A DNA stretch of 64,000 nucleotides. Origin: an uncultured Lentisphaeria bacterium. Lineage in GTDB: Bacteria > Verrucomicrobiota > Lentisphaeria > Victivallales > Victivallaceae. Shown here piece by piece: positions 45,357-54,483 of the stretch. A program made the translations under genes and the position numbers. Position 1 is the first letter of the stretch. Each line of letters starts with the position of its first letter. A model generated the notes under the pieces. That model was not told the DNA's origin. It worked only from the letters and a program-made list of their open reading frames with translations, and did not search any database. The DNA lies in the NCBI GenBank assembly GCA_949298075.1, contig CASFVA010000036.1, positions 86,247 to 150,246 on the forward strand, read 5' to 3'.

Positions 45357-46229
45357 ATGATTTCAGACCGTATGAAAATGATGGAGCTGCTCACATCCGC
45401 CGTCGCGGCGGCCGGAGGGCGGGTCACGGTGGCGGAGTGCGTGCCGCTGCCGCCGGTCGGAGTCTACATCCATGACTGCGCCCGGGTGCTGCTGCCGCTG
45501 ACCGGAGAAAAGCGGATTCGTTTCGCCGCCGGCGGACTGATCCGCACCGGCACATTTGCCGCCGGCGAGGCGCTGGTGACTCCGCCTTTCGGATGGACGG
45601 TGGAGGAATGGACTTCTCCGCATGCCATGATTTCGCTGGTGTTCCGGCCGGATTGTCTGAGAGTGATTTACATTGAGCATTGCGGGCGTCCGCCGTCGCC
45701 TTCCGGTCCGCAGGTGTTTTATCATACCCGGCAGCCGGCCGGAGCCATGACCCGGTCGCTGCTGAATGCGGTACTGACGGCCGGTCCGGAATCCCGGCTG
45801 AGGGGGCGGCTGCTGAAACTGCTGCTGGAAGCCGGCATCGAGGAGCTTGAAAACGATGGCCGGATTCCGGTTTCCCGCGATGATCTGGACTGGACCCGGA
45901 TCGTCGAGGCGATGCCGGCGATGCTTCATTCCGACCTCGGCCGCGAGGAGGTCGCCGCGCTGACCGGTTTGCATCCGGTCCGGGTTTCCAGGCTGATCGC
46001 CGCCCGGCGGAATCAGAGTTTCAGCGCTTACAAGAATTCCCTGAAACTGGAGCAGGCGGAGGTTCTGCTGCTCCAGGGCACCATGAAAATCCGGGAGATC
46101 GCGGCATTTTGCGGTTACCGCAACTCCAATTACTTTATCCGGCTGTTCCGGCAGAGCCGCGGCGTATCGCCGGCCGTGTTTCGGCGGCGTCAGAGCGGGT
46201 CGTTCCGCTCCGCGGACGGCTTTTGTTGA
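45357..46229 (+). CDS. AraC family transcriptional regulator
   Basis: 290 residues from ATG 45357 with AGAAGGG upstream. The N-terminal half is a cupin-like sensor region (VLLPLTGEKRIRFAAGGLIRTGTFAAGEALVTPPFGWT has the region's pattern; positions about 40-90). The C-terminal double helix-turn-helix (about 190-285) contains REEVAALTGLHPVRVSRLIAARR and MKIREIAAFCGYRNSNYFIRLFRQSRGVSPAVFRR. It is divergent from the sialidase/aldolase pair and is the likely regulator of that pair. Ligand unknown, plausibly a sialic acid derivative. Confidence 0.85.
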   Translation: MISDRMKMMELLTSAVAAAGGRVTVAECVPLPPVGVYIHDCARVLLPLTGEKRIRFAAGGLIRTGTFAAGEALVTPPFGWTVEEWTSPHAMISLVFRPDCLRVIYIEHCGRPPSPSGPQVFYHTRQPAGAMTRSLLNAVLTAGPESRLRGRLLKLLLEAGIEELENDGRIPVSRDDLDWTRIVEAMPAMLHSDLGREEVAALTGLHPVRVSRLIAARRNQSFSAYKNSLKLEQAEVLLLQGTMKIREIAAFCGYRNSNYFIRLFRQSRGVSPAVFRRRQSGSFRSADGFC

Positions 46230-46286
46230 CGTCAGCCGGCAGAGGTGGAGAGTTAATTGTTGTCAGTCCGCAACCGGAGCCGTCTC

Positions 46287-46658
46287 ATGGATATCATCGC
46301 CGCTGAACAGGTGGTCGCCGCCCGCCTGGCCGAGTTGACCGGCCTTGAACTTGATTTTGCCGTATTCAGAGGGACTTTTCCCGAAAATCTGCCGGCGGCG
46401 CTGGCAGTGGCCGCCGCCGCGGTCACCGTCACCGTGGAGTCGGCCCTGAAAAGCGCGGATTTCACCGTTTCCGGAGAATTTTCCGACCGGGATGCCGCGT
46501 TGACCGCACTGGACCGGCTGCTGACAGCCCTGCCCGACTACAACTGCTCCGGAGTGGCGGCGCTGCTGCCGGCCGGTCCGGCGCGGCTGGCTGCGGGAGG
46601 ACTCGACGGCGTTGTCCGCTGGACCTTTCAGCTGGAACTCACCGCCGCCGGATTCTGA
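46287..46658 (+). CDS. Orphan small protein resembling phage tail-terminator/minor capsid proteins
   Basis: 123 residues from ATG 46287 (GGAG eight bases upstream); a TTG at 46257 with GGAG is an alternative start, giving 133. The pattern is a helix (MDIIAAEQVVAARLAELTGL), a strand with FRGTFPENLP, alternating strands (VTVTVESALKSADFTVSGEF), a helix DRDAALTALDRLLTALPDYN, and a final strand pair (GVVRWTFQLELTA). This order resembles small phage tail-completion proteins. No other phage gene is near, so this may be a domesticated relic or only a chance likeness. It follows the AraC gene on the same strand and is convergent with the exporter operon. Confidence 0.6.
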   Translation: MDIIAAEQVVAARLAELTGLELDFAVFRGTFPENLPAALAVAAAAVTVTVESALKSADFTVSGEFSDRDAALTALDRLLTALPDYNCSGVAALLPAGPARLAAGGLDGVVRWTFQLELTAAGF

Positions 46659-46688
46659 GTCCTCAGTCCGTGACGGATCCGGGGCGGG

Positions 46689-48047
46689 CTATTCGTAGCG
46701 GAGGGCTTCGATGGGGTCGAGCCGCGATGCTTTGTAGGCCGGATAGAACCCGAAGACCAGACCGACTGCAGCCGAGACCGCAACCGCCGCCACTACCGCG
46801 TCCGGACTGGATTCAATCGGCCATTTGAATTGATATTCAATGAAAAGCGCCGCCCCGTGCCCGAGCAGGATGCCGATGATGCCGCCGGCCAGGCAGAGCA
46901 CCATGGCCTCGATCAGAAACTGTTTGAGGATGTCCCGCGACCGGGCGCCCACCGCCATGCGCAGACCGATTTCCCGGGTGCGCTCCGTGACCGACACCAG
47001 CATGATATTCATGATGCCGACGCCACCCACCACCAGCGAGATCAGCGCCACACCCAGCAGCAGATTGGTCAGGAGCGTCGAGGTGGTGTCGAGCATGTTC
47101 ATGAAGTCGGCCGAGTTGTGCACCCGGAAATCGTCGGTGCTGTCGGGTTTCAGCCGGTGGCGTTCGCGCAGCAGCCGGTTGACTTCATCCAGCGCCTGAT
47201 CGATCTTGTCCGTGGAGATCGCCGAAAAAATGATCTGGTCGATGTAAGTGAGTTTCGGCGTGTGCATGGCGTCTTCAGTCACCAGGGTGTTTTCTTCAGG
47301 ATAGAGCGCAATGCCGGTCGCCGGATAAAGCTCGCCGGGCTTGCTCGCCGCAGTGCTGGTGGTGTGAGTCGGGGTGCCGCTGCGCAGACCGGTGACCCGC
47401 ATGCGCATGGTGGTCCAGGGCAGAATGATGGTGTCGTCCTCGTCCATGCCCATCATGTTGGCGCCCTTGCTTTTCAGCGTGCCGATGACCTTGAAGGTGG
47501 TGTTGCCGATCCGGATTTCGCAGTCCAGCGGCGAGAGTCCGCCGAACAGCTCCCGGATTACCGTCGCACCCAGCAGGCAGACCCGGGCATTGCGTTCGAC
47601 GTCGCGCTCGTTGAATGCGCGCCCCTCCTCAACTTCCCAGTTGCGGATGGTCAGATATTCCGGACTGGTTCCTTCAATGCGCCAGGGCACCCAGTTGTTC
47701 GAGCCGTAAATCACCTGCAGGCTGCTGCCGCGCACCACCGGCGAATAGATCGCCACTGACGGACATTCGCGCCCGATGGCCTCGGCGTCGCCGGCGGTCA
47801 GATTGTTGGCGCTGCCGCTGCCGAGGCTGACACCGCTGCTGCGCCGCCAACCCGGCATCACCAGTACCGAGTTGGCGCCCATTTTCTGAATCGAGCGCTG
47901 AATGCTGGTGGAGGAACCGCGTCCGAGTTCCATCATGGTGATGACGGCGGCAATGCCAATGACAATGCCCAAAGTGGTCAGCATCGCCCGGGTCGGATTG
48001 CGGCGCAGCGCTTTCAAAGCGACGATCATGGTGTTCAGCGTGGTCAT
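46689..48047 (-). CDS. MacB-like ABC transporter permease
   Basis: 452 residues. One N-terminal helix (about 20-40), a large periplasmic MacB-type domain (about 45-320: RGSSTSIQRSIQKMGANSVLVMPGW, EVEEGRAFNERDVERNARVCLLGATVIRELFGG), then three membrane helices at the C-terminus (about 325-450) with LVVGGVGIMNIMLVSVTERTREIGLRMAVGARSRDIL, the FtsX-type signature. It lacks the fused ATPase of E. coli MacB; the ATPase is the adjacent gene, with an ATGA overlap. Likely exports a toxic compound, peptide or lipoprotein together with the adaptor upstream. Confidence 0.9.
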   Translation of the reverse strand: MTTLNTMIVALKALRRNPTRAMLTTLGIVIGIAAVITMMELGRGSSTSIQRSIQKMGANSVLVMPGWRRSSGVSLGSGSANNLTAGDAEAIGRECPSVAIYSPVVRGSSLQVIYGSNNWVPWRIEGTSPEYLTIRNWEVEEGRAFNERDVERNARVCLLGATVIRELFGGLSPLDCEIRIGNTTFKVIGTLKSKGANMMGMDEDDTIILPWTTMRMRVTGLRSGTPTHTTSTAASKPGELYPATGIALYPEENTLVTEDAMHTPKLTYIDQIIFSAISTDKIDQALDEVNRLLRERHRLKPDSTDDFRVHNSADFMNMLDTTSTLLTNLLLGVALISLVVGGVGIMNIMLVSVTERTREIGLRMAVGARSRDILKQFLIEAMVLCLAGGIIGILLGHGAALFIEYQFKWPIESSPDAVVAAVAVSAAVGLVFGFYPAYKASRLDPIEALRYE

Positions 48048-48754
48048 GGTTGGGTCTCCGGGTGGGGTGCGTTCAGCGTATCGCTCAGAATCGTGCCGTC
48101 CTGAATATGGATCACCCGCTTGGCGTAGGCGGCGATCTCGGAAGAGTGCGTGACCAGGATCACGGTGATGCCTTCGGCATTGAGGTTGCTGAACATTTCC
48201 ATGACTTCGACGCTGGTGTGGGAGTCGAGGTTGCCGGTGGGTTCGTCCGCGAAGATCACCGGCGGATGGTTGATCAGCGCCCGCGCAATGGCCACGCGCT
48301 GCTGCTGTCCGCCGGAAAGCTGGGCCGGCGTGTGGTGAATTCGGTCGTTCAGTCCCACTTTGTTCAGGGCCTCAATGCCCCGGCGCCGGCATTCGCGGGC
48401 TGAAAGGTCGCCGGCGGTGTAGGACAGCGGCATGATGACGTTGTCCAGCGCCGAGGTACGGGCCAGGAGGTTGAAACTCTGAAACACGAAACCGATTTTG
48501 CGGTTGCGGACCAGTGCCCGCCGGTCGCCCGAGGCGCGTCCGAGTTCCTCGCCTTCGAAGCGATAGTCGCCGGTCGTCTGGCGGTCCAGGCAGCCGAGGA
48601 TGTTCATCAGCGTGCTCTTGCCGGAACCCGAGGCGCCCATCAGCGCCACATACTCTCCGCTGTTGATGGACAGCGTAATGCCCTTGAGCACCGGCACGGT
48701 GATTTCCGGCAGGAAATAGGTTTTGGTGATGTTGTCAAGTTCAATCAGCGCCAT
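48044..48754 (-). CDS. ABC transporter ATP-binding protein, MacB/LolD type
   Basis: 236 residues from the ATG at 48754 ([16 protein letters not shown]). Walker A is [16 protein letters not shown], the signature is [16 protein letters not shown], and Walker B is [14 protein letters not shown], as in exporters of the MacB/LolD group. It powers the permease encoded next (ATGA overlap) and follows the adaptor gene after 65 bases. Confidence 0.92.
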   Translation of the reverse strand: MALIELDNITKTYFLPEITVPVLKGITLSINSGEYVALMGASGSGKSTLMNILGCLDRQTTGDYRFEGEELGRASGDRRALVRNRKIGFVFQSFNLLARTSALDNVIMPLSYTAGDLSARECRRRGIEALNKVGLNDRIHHTPAQLSGGQQQRVAIARALINHPPVIFADEPTGNLDSHTSVEVMEMFSNLNAEGITVILVTHSSEIAAYAKRVIHIQDGTILSDTLNAPHPETQP

Positions 48755-48819
48755 GAATTGTTCCGTTTTTCGAAAGGTGTGAAGGCCGGCCCGCATTCAT
48801 CGGGTGCCACCGGCCGGGA

Positions 48820-50163
48820 TTATCTGGTCACCCGCCGCCCGGCGTTGGGATTGGCATTGTTGAGCCCGCGCCGCCTGGGACCCCCTGACGGCATGAGCAG
48901 GTTGCGGGTTCCCTGCGAGGACGCCTCCTCGGCGGTCAGCTCGGTGGCCCCGTTGACGACCAGATCATTTTCAGAAAGCCCGGAGAGCACTTCGGTGCTG
49001 ATGCTGGTGCGGATTCCGGTTTTGATCTCAAGCGGGCGGAGCAGGTTGTTTTCTCCGGGAACCCAGATCGTGCGCACGTTGCCCGAACGCTTGACCTGGT
49101 CGAGCTGATCGCGGAAAGCGGGTTCGACCTGGTCCCGCTGCGGCATGAAGCGCAAAGCGGCGTTGGAAATGTGGAGAATGTCCTTCTTCTCGTTGCGCAC
49201 AAAGCGCACATTGGCCGTGAGATAGGGCAGCAGTTTGCCGCTGGAGTTGTCGGTGGTGACTTCCACGACATAGGTTACGACGTTCTGGGACATGGTTGCG
49301 TTGAGCCGGATTTTCTTGACGACGCCGTCAAATTCGTCGTCCGGAAAGGCGTCCACGTTGAAATGCACCAGCATTCCGGGCTTGATCTGGCCGATGTCGG
49401 CCTCATTGACTGCGACCCAGACCTGCATTTTCTTGAGGTCCTTGGCGATCAGGAAGATGCTGGAGGCGCTCATATTCGACACCAGCGTCTGACCGATGCT
49501 GACCCGGCGGTCGACGATGATGCCGTCCACCGGAGAACTGATTACGCAGTAGCTCAGGTTGCGTTCGGCCTTGACCAGGGCGGCTTCGGAGATGGCGAGC
49601 TGGGCTTTGGCCTTTTCCTGGTCGGCTTCGGCGACCGCGATGTTGGCCTTGCAGGTCAGATAGTCGGCCTCGGCGGAATCATAATCGCTCTTGGCGAGGG
49701 CTCCCTTGGGGAACAGCTCCTGGGCCCGCTTCCAGTTGAGGTCGGCCAGCACCATCTGGGCTTTGCACTGCTGAAGGTTGGCCGCCGCGCTCAGAATGGC
49801 GGCTTCGGCCTGCAGTTTTTCAGCTTTGGCCTCCTGGAGTTCAGCCTCGTAGAGAACCTCGTCGATCCGGGCCAGCACCATGCCCTGTTTGACTTCGCTG
49901 CCGTAATCGACGGTTTCTCCGGCGGCGTCGGTACCGAAACTCATGATTTTGCCGCTGACCTGGGCGCCGACGTTGACCAGCTCCTCGGGTTCGACGGTGC
50001 CGGAGGCACTGATGGTGTCGGAGAGGTCGCCGCGCTGAACCGCTTCAGTGCGGAACTGCACGATTTTTTCGTCAGAGACAAACTGTTTGATTCCCCACCA
50101 GACGGCGGCCACGATCACCGCCAGGACGACGATGGAGACGGCGGTACGCAGAAATTTTTTCAT
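48820..50163 (-). CDS. MacA/HlyD-like periplasmic adaptor of an efflux system
   Basis: 447 residues from ATG 50163. An N-terminal membrane anchor (about 5-25) is followed by the lipoyl-like first half (SGTVEPEELVNVGAQVSGKI), a long coiled-coil hairpin (about 95-200, rich in Ala, Glu and Lys), the second lipoyl half (CVISSPVDGIIVDRRVSIGQTLV) and beta-barrel domains. The C-terminus is basic with Gly/Arg. It starts the adaptor-ATPase-permease operon. No outer-membrane TolC-like gene is in the window. Confidence 0.9.
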   Translation of the reverse strand: MKKFLRTAVSIVVLAVIVAAVWWGIKQFVSDEKIVQFRTEAVQRGDLSDTISASGTVEPEELVNVGAQVSGKIMSFGTDAAGETVDYGSEVKQGMVLARIDEVLYEAELQEAKAEKLQAEAAILSAAANLQQCKAQMVLADLNWKRAQELFPKGALAKSDYDSAEADYLTCKANIAVAEADQEKAKAQLAISEAALVKAERNLSYCVISSPVDGIIVDRRVSIGQTLVSNMSASSIFLIAKDLKKMQVWVAVNEADIGQIKPGMLVHFNVDAFPDDEFDGVVKKIRLNATMSQNVVTYVVEVTTDNSSGKLLPYLTANVRFVRNEKKDILHISNAALRFMPQRDQVEPAFRDQLDQVKRSGNVRTIWVPGENNLLRPLEIKTGIRTSISTEVLSGLSENDLVVNGATELTAEEASSQGTRNLLMPSGGPRRRGLNNANPNAGRRVTR

Positions 50164-50244
50164 GTTATCGGGTTCCCGGGTTAGGATTGAAAAAACCGAC
50201 TTCTGTCCGGACGCTCCTTTCAGGGTCCGGAGATCCAGATGTTC

Positions 50245-50273
50245 AATATACACTGCCAACAACGCTTTTTCCA
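50245..50273 (-). promoter_or_regulatory. Promoter of the MacAB-like operon
   Basis: On the minus strand: TGGAAA (50268-50273), 17-base spacer, TATATT (50245-50250), about 80 bases before the adaptor start. Confidence 0.6.
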
Positions 50274-50332
50274 GCCGTTTTATTGCAGGGGAACAGAAAA
50301 AACGTCGGCAAAAAACAGGCGGCGCACCGGCG

Positions 50333-51244
50333 TCAGCGCGGTAAGCCGACCCCCAGGCTGTTGGCGACCGGACGATCGTATTTGCTGTCGCCGGGATGGC
50401 GGTTGAGCCGTTCCAGCCGGCCGGAAGGATGGCGGACGAGCATGGTGGTGGAGCCGCCGCCGTCCATGTTGATGGCGTCCGTCGCGCCGCAGTAGCGCAG
50501 CCATTCGGCGCATTCAGCGGTGGTCAGTCCTTCGCTGCGTTCCGGCTGACGTCCGTCCGCCGCCAGCAGGTAGAGGTAGCGGCGTCCGGCGTCCAGTCCG
50601 AAGACCATGCGCGGTTCCGGACGCCGGGAGGGCGTCGCAATGTTCCGACCGCGTTCCAGAATGATTTCAAATCCGGTCAGCGCCAGGTCCCAGCGCCGGA
50701 AGTTGTCATCCGGTCGCACGGTGACGATGTCGGGCCGGCCGCCGCGGTCGACGACGAATGCCGGTATCGGGCGCTCCGGCGCGCTGATCACTTCGCCTCC
50801 GGAAATCATGAGTCCCAGGCGGCCGGCATAGCGGTGATTGAAAGGTTTGCACCACGGTGACCAGGGCGAGGCGTTGACGGCGGCGACCATGCGGATCCGG
50901 TGCTTCCGCTCCGCGTCCCTGACGAAGTTGCGCGTCGTCTGGCGCCGGGTGATGATGACGCCGCCGGGATAATCCGGCATCGGCTGGCCGCGGTCGGGAT
51001 CGCCGGAGCCGGTGACCAGCTTAAGCTTCGGCGTCCGCAGATCGATTCTGAGCACGTTGATTCGGACCGGCCGGGGCGAGGTCATCTGGAAAAGGAGATG
51101 ACGCACCCCGGTGCCGAGGCGTTCGCTTCGGTTCCAGTCGCAGGGCCGGCCGGGCAGCATGGCGTCCGCCGCGGCGGCGGAAAAGGTCAGTACGGCCGCA
51201 CCGAGCGCGAGCGCGGCGAGAATTCCCGGTCTGAACCGTTTCAT
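50333..51244 (-). CDS. Phosphodiester glycosidase (NAGPA-like) family secreted protein
   Basis: 303 residues with a signal peptide (to about residue 27). The family core runs to the end: MVAAVNASPWSPWCKPFN, GLMISGGEVIS, a Asp/Gly-rich EMDGGG-type motif present here as DAINMDGGGSTTMLV (about 258-272), and a closing YDRPVANSLGVGL. Relatives remove N-acetylglucosamine or other sugars from phosphodiesters, or act on cell-wall teichoic-like polymers. It lies downstream of ilvC on the same strand but after ilvC's terminator, so it needs its own promoter, which I could not find. Confidence 0.85.
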   Translation of the reverse strand: MKRFRPGILAALALGAAVLTFSAAAADAMLPGRPCDWNRSERLGTGVRHLLFQMTSPRPVRINVLRIDLRTPKLKLVTGSGDPDRGQPMPDYPGGVIITRRQTTRNFVRDAERKHRIRMVAAVNASPWSPWCKPFNHRYAGRLGLMISGGEVISAPERPIPAFVVDRGGRPDIVTVRPDDNFRRWDLALTGFEIILERGRNIATPSRRPEPRMVFGLDAGRRYLYLLAADGRQPERSEGLTTAECAEWLRYCGATDAINMDGGGSTTMLVRHPSGRLERLNRHPGDSKYDRPVANSLGVGLPR

Positions 51245-51290
51245 ATGTCACCCTGTCTGCCGGATGAATGGCGTCCGGCCCCGTCCTCTG

Positions 51291-51333
51291 ATAAGAAAAC
51301 GGGCGGCGCGTCGAAAACTGATCGCGCCGCCCG
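51291..51333 (-). terminator. ilvC Rho-independent terminator
   Basis: On the minus strand CGGGCGGCGCG and CGCGCCGCCCG form a perfect 11-bp stem (51323-51333 with 51300-51310), 12-base loop, followed by TTTTCTTAT (51291-51299). It lies 26 bases after the ilvC stop. Confidence 0.9.
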
Positions 51334-51358
51334 GTTGCGGTTGTCCTGTTCCGTCAGC

Positions 51359-52348
51359 TTACTTCTGCTCGAAGAGGCTGCGGATTTTGGCTCCGGTAAC
51401 CTCGACGCCATGCAGGCCGATGGCCTCGCGCCTGGCTTTGAGGTTCTTGGCTCCGGATCTGGCTTCGGCGATCCAGTTTTTCGCGAAGACGCCGGTTTCG
51501 ATATCCTTGAGCGATTCCTTCATGCGCGCCTTGACATCCGGCGTGATGATCCGCGGACCGTTCACGTACTCGCCCCACTCGGCGGTGTTGGAAATGACCG
51601 CGTTCATCTTCTGGATGCCGCCTTCATAGATCAGGTCCATGATCAGTTTGACCTCGTGTACGCACTCGAAGTAGGCCATTTCCGGCGGATAGCCCGCCTC
51701 GACCAGCACTTCGAAACCGTATTTCATCAGGTCGACCATGCCTCCGCAGAGCACGTTCTGCTCGCCGAAGAGGTCCTCATAGGTTTCCTGCTCCATCGTG
51801 CATTCGAGCACGCCGGCGCGGGTGAGTCCCTCGGCCTTCGCGATGGCCAGGGCCACGTCACGCGCTTTGCCGCTGGCGTCGGCCTTGACCGCGATCAGTC
51901 CGGGAACGCCGAATCCCTCGACGAAGCGTTTGCGCACTTCGGTGCCGGGACCCTTGGGCGCCACCATAATGACATCCGTGCCCTGGGGCGGCTTGATTTC
52001 GCCGAACACCATGGAAAATCCGTGGGAGACGCAGAGCGTTTTGCCCGGCTTCATCACCGGGGCGATTTCGGCATCGTAGACCGGTCCGTGGGTTTCATCG
52101 GGCAGCAGGATGTGGATGATGTCGGCCTGCGCGGCAGCTTCCCGGACCGGCAGCACTTTGAAGCCGTCCTGCGTGGCGGCGTCGAAGGATTTGCCGGGAC
52201 GGATACCGATGATGACGTTGACTCCGGAATCGCGCATGCTCAGCGCCTGGGCGCGGCCCTGGGCGCCGTAACCGATGACCGCCACGGTTTTGCCGTTCAG
52301 CACACTGAGATCGGCATCACTGTCGTGGAGAATAGCCATGTCTTTCAT
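51359..52348 (-). CDS. ilvC: Ketol-acid reductoisomerase, class I
   Basis: 329 residues, the short class I form. It isomerises and reduces acetolactate or acetohydroxybutyrate with NADPH in branched-chain amino acid synthesis. Seen are VIGYGAQGRAQA (residues 25-35), the His-bearing VSHGFS, MVAPKGPGTEVRKRF, ECTMEQETYEDLFGEQNVLCGG with the metal-binding acid residues, and FECVHEVKLIMDLIYEGG. The ATG is preceded by AAGGAG. It is monocistronic: promoter at 52398-52426 and terminator at 51291-51333. No ilvB/ilvN or leader peptide lies beside it. Confidence 0.95.
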   Translation of the reverse strand: MKDMAILHDSDADLSVLNGKTVAVIGYGAQGRAQALSMRDSGVNVIIGIRPGKSFDAATQDGFKVLPVREAAAQADIIHILLPDETHGPVYDAEIAPVMKPGKTLCVSHGFSMVFGEIKPPQGTDVIMVAPKGPGTEVRKRFVEGFGVPGLIAVKADASGKARDVALAIAKAEGLTRAGVLECTMEQETYEDLFGEQNVLCGGMVDLMKYGFEVLVEAGYPPEMAYFECVHEVKLIMDLIYEGGIQKMNAVISNTAEWGEYVNGPRIITPDVKARMKESLKDIETGVFAKNWIAEARSGAKNLKARREAIGLHGVEVTGAKIRSLFEQK

Positions 52349-52397
52349 GATGAAACTCCTTTCATGACCAAAGTTGGTAAAGGTTTGCCATTCTATT

Positions 52398-52426
52398 AAT
52401 ATACGGCCGGAATGCGCTTATTGCAA
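52398..52426 (-). promoter_or_regulatory. ilvC promoter
   Basis: On the minus strand: TTGCAA (52421-52426), 17-base spacer, TATATT (52398-52403) followed by AA, 50 bases before the ATG. Confidence 0.75.
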
Positions 52427-52506
52427 GCCTTCCGGAATGCGGTCCGCGCCGGAATTTGCACCGGAAGCCGTCACCGCCGCGGTTTTCCGGCGTTCCCGGC
52501 CGTGGT

Positions 52507-52920
52507 TCAGGAGAGGATGACCAGGGTTCCGGCGGCGATCAGAGCGCCGCCGGCCAGAGTTTTGGGGTCGGCCGGTTCGCCGAGCACCAGGATTCCCAGC
52601 ACGATGGTCAGGACCACGCTGAGCTTGTCGATCGGCGCCACTTTGGAAACGTCCCCGATCTGGAGCGCCTTGAAATACAACAGCCACGAAGCGCCGGTAG
52701 CCAGTCCGGAAAGTATCAGGAAAACCAGATTTTCCCGGTTGAGTTCCCGGAGTTTCCCGGCGGCGCCGCCCCAGAGGGCGATTCCCCACGCCAGGGCGAG
52801 AACTACCGTGGTGCGGATCGCGGTCGCCAGATTGGAGTCGACGCCGGCCACGCCTTTCTTGGCCAGCAGCGCGGTGAGCGCGGCGAAGAACGCCGAGCCG
52901 ACGGCATAGAATTTCCACAT
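52507..52920 (-). CDS. Single-domain EamA-type transporter
   Basis: 137 residues with four or five hydrophobic helices: FYAVGSAFFAALTALLAKKGVAGVDSNLAT, TTVVLALAWGIALW, LVFLILSGLATGASWLLYFKALQIGDVSKVAPIDKLSVVLTIVLGILVLGEP is the central region, and a final GGALIAAGTLVI. This is half the size of the usual ten-helix EamA protein, so it should dimerise. Substrate unknown. It lies 15 bases after the AraC regulator gene in the hpt operon. Confidence 0.8.
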   Translation of the reverse strand: MWKFYAVGSAFFAALTALLAKKGVAGVDSNLATAIRTTVVLALAWGIALWGGAAGKLRELNRENLVFLILSGLATGASWLLYFKALQIGDVSKVAPIDKLSVVLTIVLGILVLGEPADPKTLAGGALIAAGTLVILS

Positions 52921-52935
52921 GATCGGTTCTCCGGT

Positions 52936-53805
52936 TCAACCCCGGTCTTTCCGGCTGCGGAACCGGGTCGGTGAACAGCCGGTCCGCCGTCGGAACATCC
53001 GGGCGAAGTAATTGCTGTCGGGAAATCCGGTCCGGGCAGCGATTTCACCCACGGGGAGATCGGTGTTGAGCAGCAGCGATTCCGCGTGGGCGAGCCGGAG
53101 CCGGGAAAGGTAGTGCAGCGGTGAGCCCCCGGTGGTCCGCACGAACAGCCGGTAGAGCGTCGCCCGGGAGACCGAACTCTTTCTGGCCAGCTGTTCAAAG
53201 TCGATTTTATCGGCATAGTTGCGTTCGAGATAACTCAGAATCCGGCTCAGCTCAAAGATGCCGGTGTCTTCTCCGCGATGCCTGGTCAGATCCGAAAAAT
53301 ATTCCGAAAGGTACGCCACGATGCCGAAGAAAATTGCCGCTGCCGAAAAACAGTGTCCCGGCGTCTGACCGGCCAGCTCCGCATCCAGCCGGTCGGCTTC
53401 GCTGACCACCCGTTCCAGCGCCGCCGGATCCAGCCGCAGGTGCCGGTTGAGTCCCCGGGCGGCCCGGAGGCGGGGTTCCAGTTCGAACAGCGCCAGATAG
53501 CCCGGCGACGAAGTGAGATCAAAGGCCGGCAGCCCGAGCGCGTCCGGATGATAGAGCAGATTGATCAGGGCAAACGGGGTCGGACTTTCGTAACGGTGGG
53601 GCCGGCCGGGCTTGATTACAAAAACGTCGCCGGCGGAAACCGTGTACGATTCGTCGTCGGTCTGGTGTGTGCATTCTCCGGATGTAATGATCACCAGCTC
53701 AAAAAAGTCATGCATGTGCCAGGCGTTGGTGGTATGGTGGTTGATCCGCACCGTCTGGAGCGGAAAGCCGGCATTTTTGAAATGGCTTTTGGTTTTGTAG
53801 TACAT
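52936..53805 (-). CDS. AraC family regulator with cupin sensor domain
   Basis: 289 residues. The N-terminal cupin-like half has INHHTTNAWHMHDFFELVIITSGE and VSAGDVFVIKPGRPH, a pattern for a sugar-binding or metal-binding pocket. The C-terminal double helix-turn-helix is KIDFEQLARKSSVSRATLYRLFVRTTGGSPLHYLSRLRLAHAE (the first HTH region) and LPVGEIAARTGFPDSNYFARMFRRRTGCSPTRFR. It lies 23 bases after hpt and 15 before the EamA gene, so the three are probably cotranscribed. Target genes unknown. Confidence 0.85.
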   Translation of the reverse strand: MYYKTKSHFKNAGFPLQTVRINHHTTNAWHMHDFFELVIITSGECTHQTDDESYTVSAGDVFVIKPGRPHRYESPTPFALINLLYHPDALGLPAFDLTSSPGYLALFELEPRLRAARGLNRHLRLDPAALERVVSEADRLDAELAGQTPGHCFSAAAIFFGIVAYLSEYFSDLTRHRGEDTGIFELSRILSYLERNYADKIDFEQLARKSSVSRATLYRLFVRTTGGSPLHYLSRLRLAHAESLLLNTDLPVGEIAARTGFPDSNYFARMFRRRTGCSPTRFRSRKDRG

Positions 53806-53828
53806 GGAGAACGAGTCCTTGCCGCGCT

Positions 53829-54380
53829 TCAGTCCAGCGCCGCAATATAGGGCAGCTGCCGCAGGTCTTCGCGGGAATCCAGGCCGCAGCCGACCAGATA
53901 GCGGTCGGGCGCAGAGAAGCCGGTCCAGTCGGCCCGGCGCAGACCGTCCGGACGTTCCCGCTGCTTGTCCACCAGCACCGCGGTCCGCACCCCCAGCGCA
54001 CCGGCGGCGGCGAGCTGTTCTGTCACCAGCCTGAGCGTAACGCCGGAATCCAGCACTTCATCGACCACCAGCAATTCGCGACCGGCGGTGTCGAGCTTGA
54101 GCCGGGAACGGAACGTCAGTTCCCCGCTGCCGACATCATCACGGTAGCTGGATACGGCCAGGGTGTCGATCCGCATGGGGATGTTCATGGCGCGGGCCAG
54201 GTCGGCGGCGAACATGAGCGCCCCGTTGACCAGCACGATCATGGTCAGCGGACGATTCCGGTAGAATTCCGCCAGTTCCAGCCCGAGCTCCTCCACACGG
54301 CGGCGGATCTGGGAGCGGGTGAACAGGATTGTCAGTCGCGGAGTCGGGGTCATGCAGCACACCATTCTGTCGGATGTCAT
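53829..54380 (-). CDS. hpt: Hypoxanthine phosphoribosyltransferase
   Basis: 183 residues from the ATG at 54380 (GGAG seven bases upstream); the longer frame runs into the promoter. The PRPP-binding motif is LLVVDEVLDSGVTLRLV (about residues 105-120), with LVNGALMFAADLARAM and SSYRDD typical of HPRT, and the end VGCGLDSREDLRQLPYIAAL. It converts hypoxanthine or guanine and PRPP to IMP or GMP in purine salvage. Confidence 0.92.
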   Translation of the reverse strand: MTSDRMVCCMTPTPRLTILFTRSQIRRRVEELGLELAEFYRNRPLTMIVLVNGALMFAADLARAMNIPMRIDTLAVSSYRDDVGSGELTFRSRLKLDTAGRELLVVDEVLDSGVTLRLVTEQLAAAGALGVRTAVLVDKQRERPDGLRRADWTGFSAPDRYLVGCGLDSREDLRQLPYIAALD

Positions 54381-54437
54381 CGGAGTCTCCGCCTGCACGG
54401 GGGAGCGTTCCGTCCCGGATTTTCCGGTACAGTCTAT

Positions 54438-54465
54438 AATATACACGGAAGGCGCACAAAGTCAA
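54438..54465 (-). promoter_or_regulatory. hpt promoter
   Basis: On the minus strand: TTGACT (54460-54465), 16-base spacer, TATATT (54438-54443), about 58 bases before the hpt start. Confidence 0.75.
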
Positions 54466-54483
54466 TCAGATTCTGGCGGGGGG

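Noticed and set aside
46287..46658. Prophage
   Set aside because: A single tail-like gene without integrase, capsid, terminase or att repeats nearby.
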